Source: Haladaptatiplasma sp964454575 (GTDB lineage: Archaea > Thermoplasmatota > Thermoplasmata > Halarchaeoplasmatales > Halarchaeoplasmataceae). Taken from it: a DNA stretch of 8,592 nucleotides. The stretch spans positions 1 to 8,592 of the forward strand of contig CAYVTG010000074.1 in assembly GCA_964454575.1 (NCBI GenBank). The letters are read 5' to 3'. This document shows positions 1 through 6,015 of the stretch, in pieces (the first letter of the stretch is position 1; each line of letters starts with the position of its first letter). The notes beneath the pieces were generated by a model. It was not told the DNA's origin. It did not search any database and saw only the letters and a program-made list of their open reading frames with translations. The position numbers and the translations under genes were made by a program.

Positions 1-299
1 AGAGCACCCAGAGTCGCTATGGTCACAGCGGCGGATGAACCCAGGCCCGCACCGCTGGGCAGATCACCGTACGTTTCGATGGTAAGATATTCATCCAAAC
101 TGACCGTATCGATGGCCTCTGAAATATAGCTGTGATACTTTTTATCAATGGGATGGCCGTTGACTTCTGTTCTTTCATCGTTTGATTCAACCCGTACGTG
201 GACCCTCCTTTCCACAGCTATCGCGATGGCCGGCTTACCAAAAACCACAGCGTGCTCGCCGAACAGTATGATCTTTCCCGGCGCCGAATACCTAACCAT
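1..299 (-). CDS. mvk: Mevalonate kinase, N-terminal part (cut by window edge)
   Basis: Mevalonate kinase of the GHMP kinase family phosphorylates mevalonate at the 5-hydroxyl using ATP, feeding archaeal isoprenoid lipid synthesis in the cytoplasm. Only the first 99 codons lie in the window; the gene runs off base 1. Translating the minus strand from the ATG at 297-299 gives MVRYSAPGKIILFGEHAVVF, the N-terminal GHMP/mevalonate kinase signature with Lys9 and Glu15-His16. The ATP-binding glycine/serine motif PSGAGLGSSAA follows at residues 81-91. The spacing between the two motifs is short for the family, so the enzyme is compact. It lies 41 bases downstream of htpX on the same strand. A weak TATA-like CTTAAGTATTT about 24 bases upstream suggests it may also have its own leaderless promoter. 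The family call is firm; the C-terminal half is not visible, so completeness cannot be judged. Confidence 0.9.
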   Translation of the reverse strand, partial: MVRYSAPGKIILFGEHAVVFGKPAIAIAVERRVHVRVESNDERTEVNGHPIDKKYHSYISEAIDTVSLDEYLTIETYGDLPSGAGLGSSAAVTIATLGA

Positions 300-317
300 G
301 GTTCAAGTACAAAGAGG

Positions 318-328
318 AAATACTTAAG
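318..328 (-). promoter_or_regulatory. Possible TATA box for mevalonate kinase
   Basis: On the minus strand the bases read CTTAAGTATTT and are centred about 24 bases before the ATG at 299. That spacing fits an archaeal box A driving a leaderless transcript. The match is imperfect, and read-through from htpX is an alternative. Confidence 0.3.
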
Positions 329-340
329 ATTATTCCAGAA

Positions 341-1201
341 TCAAAGGTAGCTGTAGTCTGCCGCCATCTTTCTCAGCAGTTCTATGCGCTTCTCGGCCGG
401 AGGATGAGTGGAGAACATTTTAACGAAAAAGCTCTTCGGGAATGGATTGACTATGAAGAGCGAGGAAGATGCCGGGCTGCCGCCCTTCATGGGGCTCCGT
501 GAATTCTGGTAGTGCAGCTTCTCCAGTGCATCGGCCAGTGCATTTGGATTCTTGCTTATCTTAGCCCCTTCTTCATCGGCATAGTACTCACGTTTTCTTG
601 ATATAGCCAGTTTTACCAATATGGCGGCGATAGGTGCAAGTATCATGGTAAGCAATAGGATGGGATGTACTCTTCTTCTGCCGAAGAACATACTGAACCA
701 GACCATCCTTGCCATGAACGCGATGGCACCGGCAAGGGTTGCGGCAACGCTCATCACCAGCATGTCTCTGTTCTTGATATGTGCCATCTCGTGGGCGATC
801 ACACCGCTCAATTCGTCGTCGTTCAGCAGCCCCAAGAGCCCTTCGGTGACCGCAACCACGGCGTTTTTCTCGTTTCTACCCGTAGCGAATGCGTTGGGTA
901 CGCTCATGGGAACTATGGCTACTTTGGGTATGGGAATATCCGCTCTGAAAGCCACCTTTTTTACGATACCGAACAGACGTGGATTTTCGTGTTCGTCGAT
1001 GATCTTTGCCTTATAAGCCCTGAGTATGAATTTATGACTGTAGAAGTAAGCGATAACGTTGAAAACAGCCGCAAAGGCCAGGAACATCAGCGACCCCATT
1101 ATCCAATCGCCCATGAAGAAGCCGCCTATCACGTAGCCCACGGAGACGAAGAGCAGGATCATGAAAGTGAACAGCCCCAGAGTTCTAGCCAAATATCGCA
1201 T
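341..1201 (-). CDS. htpX: HtpX-like M48 membrane zinc metalloprotease
   Basis: HtpX is a membrane-embedded zinc endopeptidase that cleaves damaged or misfolded membrane proteins. From the ATG at 1199-1201 the protein has 286 residues. Two hydrophobic segments lie at about 8-28 and 34-54. The zinc motif HEMAH follows at 137-141, with His137, Glu138 (catalytic) and His141. A hydrophobic pair spans about 149-200. The SRKREYYADEEGA motif at about 201-213 supplies the likely third ligand Glu205. The family C-terminal motif THPPAEKRIELL is near 265-276. The reading frame is open back to a GTG at 1246 (15 extra residues, SSTTFIKNDIEFIL after the start). I prefer 1201 because a TATA-like TTTATTAA lies 23-30 bases before it and because it gives the usual HtpX N-terminus, with the first helix close to Met1. 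It is divergent from vapBC and upstream of mevalonate kinase. Confidence 0.92.
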   Translation of the reverse strand: MRYLARTLGLFTFMILLFVSVGYVIGGFFMGDWIMGSLMFLAFAAVFNVIAYFYSHKFILRAYKAKIIDEHENPRLFGIVKKVAFRADIPIPKVAIVPMSVPNAFATGRNEKNAVVAVTEGLLGLLNDDELSGVIAHEMAHIKNRDMLVMSVAATLAGAIAFMARMVWFSMFFGRRRVHPILLLTMILAPIAAILVKLAISRKREYYADEEGAKISKNPNALADALEKLHYQNSRSPMKGGSPASSSLFIVNPFPKSFFVKMFSTHPPAEKRIELLRKMAADYSYL

Positions 1202-1223
1202 AAGTATGAACTCGATATCGTTC

Positions 1224-1231
1224 TTAATAAA
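1224..1231 (-). promoter_or_regulatory. TATA-like box for htpX
   Basis: The minus strand reads TTTATTAA at 23-30 bases before the ATG at 1201, which is the spacing of an archaeal box A for a leaderless mRNA. If used, it excludes the upstream GTG at 1246 as the start. Confidence 0.45.
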
Positions 1232-1275
1232 CGTTGTGCTGCTCACACCAAAAGCATTATAGATATTTCAGAAAA

Positions 1276-1284
1276 TTATTTAAT
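1276..1284 (+). promoter_or_regulatory. TATA-like box for the vapBC pair
   Basis: TTATTTAAT lies 23-31 bases before the ATG at 1307. There is no Shine-Dalgarno sequence in between, so the transcript is probably leaderless. This also argues against the in-frame ATG at 1283, which overlaps the box itself. Antitoxins of this class usually repress their own promoter, so an operator may lie here. Confidence 0.45.
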
Positions 1285-1306
1285 GCATAGGTTCGATTGT
1301 TATACG

Positions 1307-1501
1307 ATGGAAAAAATATCTGTGGATATACCAAAAAGATTGACCGATATATTCGGCGATGACCTTGATAAAATAGTCCAAGATATGCTGGATAAGCGAT
1401 CCGATAAGTTAAAACTCATACAAAAAATAAAAAAGATGAATTTACCGGTAGATGATTGGGAAACGATGGAAGAGGAAACTATCAAAGGTGCCACTGAATG
1501 A
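1307..1501 (+). CDS. VapB-type antitoxin (small, ribbon-helix-helix-like)
   Basis: This 64-residue protein is encoded immediately before a PIN-domain toxin. It starts MEKISVDIPKRLTDIFG and continues through a predicted helix, DDLDKIVQDMLDKRSDKLKL. A short beta strand (KISVDIP) followed by helices resembles small archaeal VapB antitoxins with a ribbon-helix-helix or related DNA-binding N-terminus. The acidic C-terminal tail (DDWETMEEETIKGATE) would be the toxin-wrapping part. Its stop overlaps the toxin start in an ATGA arrangement (ATG 1498-1500, TGA 1499-1501), so the two are translationally coupled. I chose the ATG at 1307 on the TATA spacing. An in-frame ATG at 1283 would add MHRFDCYT. The antitoxin role is inferred mainly from position, size and charge pattern; the exact subfamily is not certain. 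Confidence 0.75.
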   Translation: MEKISVDIPKRLTDIFGDDLDKIVQDMLDKRSDKLKLIQKIKKMNLPVDDWETMEEETIKGATE

Positions 1502-1911
1502 TTTTTTTAGATACCAATATATTCATGTATGCAGCCGGAGATCAGCATCCTAATAAAGATCATTCTATAAGAATTCTGGAACTTGTAGCTATGGACGAGA
1601 TCCAAACAGTCATCAACGTAGAAGTAATTCAGGAGATCCTACATCGGTACACACATATCGGAAAGAAATCTGAAGGTATTAAACTCGCAGAATATGTATT
1701 ATATTTAATGGATACAATATATAGCGTCGAAAGTATCGATATTAAAGAAGCCATCAAGATATTAAATAAATACGATGTGACATCTAGAGATGCTATCCAC
1801 GCTGCCTCCTGTAAAAACCGAGGTATAAGGGAAATTTGTACTTATGACCGACATTTTGATGATATTAAATTTCTGACGATGATTAAACCAGCGGAGATAT
1901 TAAAAAAGTAA
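1498..1911 (+). CDS. vapC: VapC-type PIN-domain ribonuclease toxin
   Basis: PIN-domain toxins are Mg/Mn-dependent ribonucleases that cut tRNA or rRNA and stop translation when the antitoxin is lost. The 137-residue size is typical. The N-terminus MIFLDTNIFMYA carries the first acidic residue Asp5. Glu46 in the VIQEILHRY segment is the usual second, Asp98 in SRDAIHAA the third, and Asp117 (with Asp121) in TYDRHFDD the fourth. The full catalytic set is therefore present and the toxin should be active. It overlaps the antitoxin by four bases. The pair is visibly A+T-richer than the neighbouring priS and sits between unrelated housekeeping genes, consistent with horizontal acquisition. The RNA target cannot be deduced from sequence. 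Confidence 0.88.
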   Translation: MIFLDTNIFMYAAGDQHPNKDHSIRILELVAMDEIQTVINVEVIQEILHRYTHIGKKSEGIKLAEYVLYLMDTIYSVESIDIKEAIKILNKYDVTSRDAIHAASCKNRGIREICTYDRHFDDIKFLTMIKPAEILKK

Positions 1912-1937
1912 ATACTTCACTCTTACACCAAAAAACC

Positions 1938-1944
1938 TTTTATC
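1938..1944 (+). promoter_or_regulatory. TATA-like box for priS
   Basis: TTTTATC, preceded by an A-rich stretch (AAAAACC) that could act as a TFB recognition element, lies 20-26 bases before the GTG start at 1964. The same core recurs before the radical SAM and ATPase genes. Confidence 0.4.
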
Positions 1945-1963
1945 AGCACTCACATATCCGTCT

Positions 1964-3223
1964 GTGGACTCGGAAACAAAGACAAGGTTGTTCTTATCGA
2001 GAGTGTTGAAGGACCATTACTCACACCTCAGAGGATATGTAAAGAGTGAGAACGTTCAGTTTTCACCTCCTCGATTTACCCTTCGCGAATACGCTTTTAT
2101 ATACCCGGGCGGCAAAGGCATGCACCGCCCCGTGGCCTTCAACAGCGTAGATGAGCTGCTGAGTTTCTTAGCCAAAAAACTACCGATTCACTGCTACTAC
2201 TCTACAGCGTACTACTCAAATCCTCGGGCACCCATGAAGGACAAGGACTGGCTCGGTGCCGACCTGGTCTTCGATCTTGATGCCGATCATCTACCGGGAG
2301 GAGAAGAACTATCTTACACCGAACAACTGAAGCTGGTGAAGAAAAAGACGCTCCTGCTGATAAACGAATTCCTACTGAAGGACTTTGGATTCAAACCGGA
2401 TGACATCACCGTCAATTTCTCAGGACATCGAGGATATCATATCCACGTGCGTAACAAAGACGTTATCCCCATGTCAAGACAAGCACGCCGTGAACTAGTG
2501 GACTTCATCACCGGAACGGGATTGGATTACGAAACTGTACTCCCGTCAACCACTTTACAGATCGATGAGTTCATGGGTCACGGTAAATACGTTACCAGCT
2601 ACAAACTACCACCGGAGGATGCAGGTGGTTGGATGAGACGTATGAGAGAGTTGATAATCGACCTTTTAACCCGGTGGGCGAGTATGTCGAAAGAAGATGT
2701 TCTTAGAGAGATGAGGGAAAAGCACGGATTCGCAGAAAAGAGATCCGAAAAGTTGTACGAAGAACTGTTCGTCGACGGAAAGTGGAGACATATCGCTGAA
2801 GATGGAAATCTGGATTGTCTATCAGAAGACAGAGGAGCTAGTATGAAATGGTTCCTTGGGATACTGGATGGCATACTCGACGAGCACAACGTTAAGGAAG
2901 TAGGCGAAGGAGTGGTGGGCACCACCGACGAACCGGTCACCGGAGACACCAAGAGACTAATACGGCTGCCACAGTCCATACACGGCGGTTCGTTTTTGAC
3001 GGTGGTCCCTATCGAACTGGGAGAACTGGAAAACTTCGATCCGCTGGCCCAGGCTATACCCAAGACACTAGGAGATGCACCGCAGGAGCTGATACTGGAG
3101 CGCATACCGGACCCGGATACCATCATACTGAGAAACAAAGAATTCAAGCTGGAGGAAGAGATGACCGTTCCCGAATATGCCGCACCATTTATGATCCGCA
3201 AATTTCGAGGGAAAATTCTATAA
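1964..3223 (+). CDS. priS: DNA primase small (catalytic) subunit PriS
   Basis: PriS is the catalytic subunit of the archaeo-eukaryotic primase. With PriL it makes primers for chromosomal replication. The 419-residue protein opens from a GTG. The metal-binding motif FDLDADHL is at 103-110, with catalytic Asp104 and Asp106. The NFSGHRGYHIHV motif at 151-162 includes His159 and binds the incoming nucleotide. A third Asp (Asp322, in TDEPVTGDTKRLIRLP) and the SIHGG motif (339-343) complete the active site. Unlike Pyrococcus and human enzymes there is no Cys-rich zinc knuckle after the DxD motif; the segment goes straight into the helix LSYTEQLKLVKKK. As I recall, haloarchaeal PriS proteins share that layout. 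About 80 residues (roughly 223-300) form a charged helical insert. The leaderless start is supported by a TATA-like box about 23 bases upstream. A membrane-protein gene follows after 42 bases and may be co-transcribed. Confidence 0.95.
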   Translation: MDSETKTRLFLSRVLKDHYSHLRGYVKSENVQFSPPRFTLREYAFIYPGGKGMHRPVAFNSVDELLSFLAKKLPIHCYYSTAYYSNPRAPMKDKDWLGADLVFDLDADHLPGGEELSYTEQLKLVKKKTLLLINEFLLKDFGFKPDDITVNFSGHRGYHIHVRNKDVIPMSRQARRELVDFITGTGLDYETVLPSTTLQIDEFMGHGKYVTSYKLPPEDAGGWMRRMRELIIDLLTRWASMSKEDVLREMREKHGFAEKRSEKLYEELFVDGKWRHIAEDGNLDCLSEDRGASMKWFLGILDGILDEHNVKEVGEGVVGTTDEPVTGDTKRLIRLPQSIHGGSFLTVVPIELGELENFDPLAQAIPKTLGDAPQELILERIPDPDTIILRNKEFKLEEEMTVPEYAAPFMIRKFRGKIL

Positions 3224-3265
3224 TAACAAACCATATATCAGATAAAAGGATGTAAAGGTAACGAC

Positions 3266-4114
3266 ATGGCTCGTAAAAAAAAGGATTTCGAAAGGTTGGA
3301 AGGCACCTATCAGATAATCAGGGTAAAGAAGCTTGAGAGGATGGCTTATATACCTCAGAGTATAGCTATAGTCGCAATATTCTTTTTATTCCTTAATTTT
3401 ACTGGTGCACAGTTAAAACCTTTCTATCTACCGATTTTCTTCCCTCTTTTGATTACCATGGTATGGCTCCTTGTACTTGCCATAGAAACGTTCGCCTTCA
3501 GATTGATGGAGATAAAGTACAGAAAAAGTGAAAGCGCCAAGTTTTTGATGGCTCATAGGTCTATCAAGAAAGCCTACGTTATAATCGTTATCAGCATAAT
3601 CATATTCGTATTGGCAGCCACACCATTTATACATCATCAGATAGAAGACCAAGTATCGTCCACTAACGAGTTGACATTTGAAGGTGAGGAAACGATCTAC
3701 TTCACCAGTAAAGGTAGATTCGATTTTCTCTATGTAGATTCCATCAGCGTTGAACTGCTGGATTCCTTTGGCCCGGACGTAGCTGAAGTAGATATAATGC
3801 TCTTGTCCATCGAAGATCACGAAGCAAACCGAACGGTGATGGCACTCAACCGTGAGATAGGTCATCCCAAAGAGGCCACGTTTCAATCAGACTTTGAATT
3901 CGAGATGCCACGCTTGAAATTCGATGAATATTATATCGTACTGAACTCAGATCAAGAGGTCACCATACGGTACAATATCGATGTTATGTTACCCGGAACA
4001 CGAGTGTATCCCTTTGCAACGATCGCCATAGGATTCATAGCGGCGTATGCATACTGGATCTTCATCTTGTACAACATAAAGAGACGTAAATCGGAAACCA
4101 ATATCTACGTGTAA
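3266..4114 (+). CDS. Membrane protein of unknown function, four helices with an exterior domain
   Basis: I do not recognise this 282-residue protein. A basic cytoplasmic N-terminus (MARKKKDF) is followed by hydrophobic segments at about 28-47, 53-77, 102-123 and 248-270. The loop at 78-101 and the C-terminal KRRKSE are basic, so by the positive-inside rule both ends lie in the cytoplasm. Residues 124-247 then form one exterior domain. That domain is acidic, rich in alternating hydrophobic residues (YFTSKGRFDFLYVDSISVEL) and probably a beta sandwich. No catalytic motif or cysteine pair is visible in it. The start ATG has a weak AAGGT-like site upstream. It lies 42 bases after priS, with a possible weak TATA (CATATATC near 3232), so co-transcription with priS is plausible but unproven. 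Its 3' end overlaps the convergent radical SAM gene by 10 bases. Confidence 0.8.
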   Translation: MARKKKDFERLEGTYQIIRVKKLERMAYIPQSIAIVAIFFLFLNFTGAQLKPFYLPIFFPLLITMVWLLVLAIETFAFRLMEIKYRKSESAKFLMAHRSIKKAYVIIVISIIIFVLAATPFIHHQIEDQVSSTNELTFEGEETIYFTSKGRFDFLYVDSISVELLDSFGPDVAEVDIMLLSIEDHEANRTVMALNREIGHPKEATFQSDFEFEMPRLKFDEYYIVLNSDQEVTIRYNIDVMLPGTRVYPFATIAIGFIAAYAYWIFILYNIKRRKSETNIYV

Positions 4115-4911
4115 ACTGCACAGCAGCCTTTGTACCATTTTGGAGAGTGTTTTTTTGACCACTCGACAGTCTTTTTAGAAGGCATCACGATACCATCTAT
4201 TCCCATCTCTAATGCTGATATCTCCAGATCCGCCCTGCCCCGTTCTCTCATACATCCCAGTATTATCTTACCGTCCACCACTTCGCGTGCGTATTCTAAA
4301 ACAGAAATCAAGTCATCATCTGATACGCTCCTGCCGAAGGACTTTGAAGGTATCAGCGAATTGATGATGAGTTTGTTTGAATCCGATACCATATCTACGG
4401 CTTCGAACTCTCCATTTATCACTCCTTTGTCCAACCCTATGGTTATGTGTGGAACTACCCTTACACCGAATGATCTCAGCGCTCGGTATCCCTCTAAGAT
4501 ATATTCAGGACCGATATCTACACCGTATAAACTCCGGATGGTCTCTTCAGAGCCGATGATATCGTAGGATACCACGTCCACTCCGGAGCCGTCCACTCTT
4601 CCGGCCGTCTCTTCGTCTATCCAGCCGGTGTGCAGATTGATGGTCAGGGCTGTATCGTCCTTGATCCTGTGTATAACATCGAGATAACCAGATACAGGCA
4701 CTCTACCACGGGTATCACATCCTCCGCTGAGCAAGAAACCCCTTCTGCCTTCATTATCTAGTTCCAAAGCTAACCGATAAAGCTCGTCCGGTGTCTCAAC
4801 AGCTTTCATACCTCCGAGATACTTACCTTCGCAGTGAGGACAGTTCAGCTGACATCGGGTGCCGGTGACAGATAGGGCGGGAAAATCCTTTCCAGGCCGG
4901 TAGAATTCCAT
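4105..4911 (-). CDS. Radical SAM protein, biotin synthase-like (COG1856 type), possibly a lipoyl synthase component
   Basis: Radical SAM enzymes use a [4Fe-4S] cluster and S-adenosylmethionine to generate a 5'-deoxyadenosyl radical. The 268-residue protein has the CxxxCxxC cluster motif as CQLNCPHC (Cys20, Cys24, Cys27), set in SVTGTRCQLNCPHCEGKYL. A glycine-rich LSGGCDTRGRVP follows at 61-72 (SAM-binding GGE-like position). The C-terminal half holds GCMRERGR (Cys220) and a terminal CC pair (Cys263-264) in KGCCAVYT. These extra cysteines could ligate an auxiliary cluster. The pattern matches what I recall of archaeal COG1856 proteins, described as biotin synthase homologs. Some archaeal members of this group act as paired LipS1/LipS2 lipoyl synthases; assigning that role here is inference, because no partner or lipoate ligase is in the window. 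A well-placed TATA-like CTTTTTATC precedes the ATG. It is divergent from the propeller gene. Confidence 0.85.
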   Translation of the reverse strand: MEFYRPGKDFPALSVTGTRCQLNCPHCEGKYLGGMKAVETPDELYRLALELDNEGRRGFLLSGGCDTRGRVPVSGYLDVIHRIKDDTALTINLHTGWIDEETAGRVDGSGVDVVSYDIIGSEETIRSLYGVDIGPEYILEGYRALRSFGVRVVPHITIGLDKGVINGEFEAVDMVSDSNKLIINSLIPSKSFGRSVSDDDLISVLEYAREVVDGKIILGCMRERGRADLEISALEMGIDGIVMPSKKTVEWSKKHSPKWYKGCCAVYT

Positions 4912-4931
4912 GTTCGTACAACAACGGAAGC

Positions 4932-4940
4932 GATAAAAAG
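4932..4940 (-). promoter_or_regulatory. TATA-like box for the radical SAM gene
   Basis: The minus strand reads CTTTTTATC at 21-29 bases before the ATG at 4911, with no Shine-Dalgarno sequence between. This is one of the clearest leaderless promoter layouts in the window. Confidence 0.5.
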
Positions 4941-4964
4941 ATTGTCGGTAGTGTATTTGGAAAA

Positions 4965-4973
4965 ATTATATTA
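4965..4973 (+). promoter_or_regulatory. TATA-like box for the propeller gene
   Basis: ATTATATTA lies 35-43 bases before the ATG at 5008. Transcription would start near 4994-4998 and leave a short leader that can just hold the Shine-Dalgarno sequence AGGTGG. It is divergent from the radical SAM promoter about 25 bases away. Confidence 0.4.
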
Positions 4974-4996
4974 CATCCGTGTGTACTATCAATAAC

Positions 4997-5002
4997 AGGT
5001 GG
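4997..5002 (+). promoter_or_regulatory. Shine-Dalgarno site that fixes the propeller start
   Basis: AGGTGG, complementary to the archaeal 16S rRNA 3' end, lies five bases before the ATG at 5008. It overlaps an in-frame GTG at 4999, which therefore cannot be the start served by this site. Confidence 0.6.
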
Positions 5003-5007
5003 ATAGA

Positions 5008-5928
5008 ATGAAGGAATATCTGATAGTACTGAACAAAGACGAAGACAGTTTATCGATAGTAGATCTCGAAACAAGGGAGGAGATAAAAAAGGTGGACACC
5101 GCACACAATCCCCACGAGATAGCCATCACACAGGACGGAAAGAAATCGTACATCTCATGTTCGCTGGGCAACGCAGTTAACGTGATGGATAACGATACCT
5201 TTGAAATTGTGAAGACGATAGAGCACGAAGAATTCAAATTCCCTCATGGTGTGGGTATAACAAAGGACGGTAAGCATCTGTATCTAGCTTCTACCTACAG
5301 CGACCGCATATTCATCATCGATACGTCCTCGGATAAGATAATCAAGCATTTTCCCACCTATCAGCAGCACTCACACATGATCTCGTTTTCACCGGATGGA
5401 AAAAGGATATACGTGCCCAATATAGGAAGCGATAACATCACGGTAGTAGATGTTGAAAAAGAAGAGATAATCAACCACTTCCCTGTTGGAGGCGGTCCCG
5501 AAGGTGTGGCCGTACATCCCAACGGCGAAACGGTCTACGTCGCCAACCAGAAGGACGACACACTATACGTCATAGATACGGAAAACTACGAAACACTCTT
5601 CAAGAGAAGATTGGGCACACTTCCCATACGGATCATCTTCTCCGGGGACGGAAAGTACGCATTCATCCCCAATCGAGAATCTGGTGACCTTTCCGTCGTA
5701 CAGAGCGATTTTGAGAGAATCGGCGAGATAGAGCCGTGGGAGATCAAGCGCATCTCGGTGGGCGTATGGCCAGGCGGTGTTGCCTTCGACAGTAAAGACA
5801 GGTATGCCTACGTGGCCAACAACAAGACAAACGACGTCTCCGTTATCGATGTAGAACGCCTGGAAGAGGTGGACCGCATAAAGGTGGGCATACATCCGGA
5901 CGGCATGGGCTATCTGGTCAAGGGGTAG
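5008..5928 (+). CDS. Cytoplasmic seven-bladed YVTN-type beta-propeller protein
   Basis: The 306-residue protein is built of YVTN/NHL-like propeller repeats. Seven blade motifs are visible at about 35, 79, 122, 164, 206, 255 and 297 (for example PHEIAITQDGKKSYIS, PHGVGITKDGKHLYLA, PEGVAVHPNGETVYVA, PGGVAFDSKDRYAYVA). The last blade is incomplete and would be closed by the N-terminal strands, giving a standard velcro ring. There is no signal peptide or membrane segment, so it should stay in the cytoplasm; many YVTN proteins are exported. At the equivalent inner position of successive blades the residues are His36, His80, His123, Glu165, Ile207, Gly256 and Asp298, which could form a metal or ligand site in the channel. 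The ATG at 5008 is chosen because of the AGGTGG five bases upstream. The substrate or partner is unknown; the divergent radical SAM neighbour may be relevant. Confidence 0.85.
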   Translation: MKEYLIVLNKDEDSLSIVDLETREEIKKVDTAHNPHEIAITQDGKKSYISCSLGNAVNVMDNDTFEIVKTIEHEEFKFPHGVGITKDGKHLYLASTYSDRIFIIDTSSDKIIKHFPTYQQHSHMISFSPDGKRIYVPNIGSDNITVVDVEKEEIINHFPVGGGPEGVAVHPNGETVYVANQKDDTLYVIDTENYETLFKRRLGTLPIRIIFSGDGKYAFIPNRESGDLSVVQSDFERIGEIEPWEIKRISVGVWPGGVAFDSKDRYAYVANNKTNDVSVIDVERLEEVDRIKVGIHPDGMGYLVKG

Positions 5929-5931
5929 GGA

Positions 5932-6015
5932 GTTTCCATCGTAATGGACACATACCTGCAATTATCTCCATCGTAATGGACACATACCTGCAATTATCTC
6001 CATCGTAATGGAAAC
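5932..6015 (+). repeat. 32-bp tandem palindromic repeats flanked by an inverted repeat
   Basis: Two perfect 32-bp direct repeats occupy 5935-5966 and 5967-5998, and the first 14 bases recur at 5999-6012. Each copy begins TCCATCGTAATGGA, a 5-bp inverted repeat around CGTA, and continues CACATACCTGCAATTATC. The whole block is bounded by GTTTCCAT (5932-5939) and its exact reverse complement ATGGAAAC (6008-6015). The three palindromes are spaced 32 bp apart, close to three helical turns, and end immediately before the TATA-like box of the ATPase gene. This fits an operator array; a simple tandem duplication is the alternative. The intervals are identical in sequence, so it is not a CRISPR array. 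Confidence 0.85.

Noticed and set aside
621..1306. Long open frames antisense to htpX
   Set aside because: They lie opposite a gene with a clear protease signature, have unnatural composition and no family motifs; the downstream part is only real from the antitoxin ATG at 1307.
1303..1311. TACGATGGA at the antitoxin start, shared with the repeat array (reverse strand)
   Set aside because: A single nine-base match that includes the start codon context; no second half-site, so probably chance.
2599..3234. Minus-strand open frame opposite priS
   Set aside because: It is Ser/Pro-rich and low in complexity, as expected for the antisense of a conserved coding frame; no motif or promoter.
4999..5007. 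GTG start for the propeller gene
   Set aside because: The GTG overlaps the AGGTGG ribosome-binding site that properly serves the ATG at 5008.
5932..6015. CRISPR array
   Set aside because: The intervals between palindromes are identical rather than unique spacers, there are only two full copies, the unit is 32 bp in total, and no cas gene is nearby.
5932..6015. Insertion-sequence remnant with terminal inverted repeats GTTTCCAT/ATGGAAAC
   Set aside because: Only 84 bp, no target-site duplication flanks it, and the inner sequence is explained by the tandem repeat.
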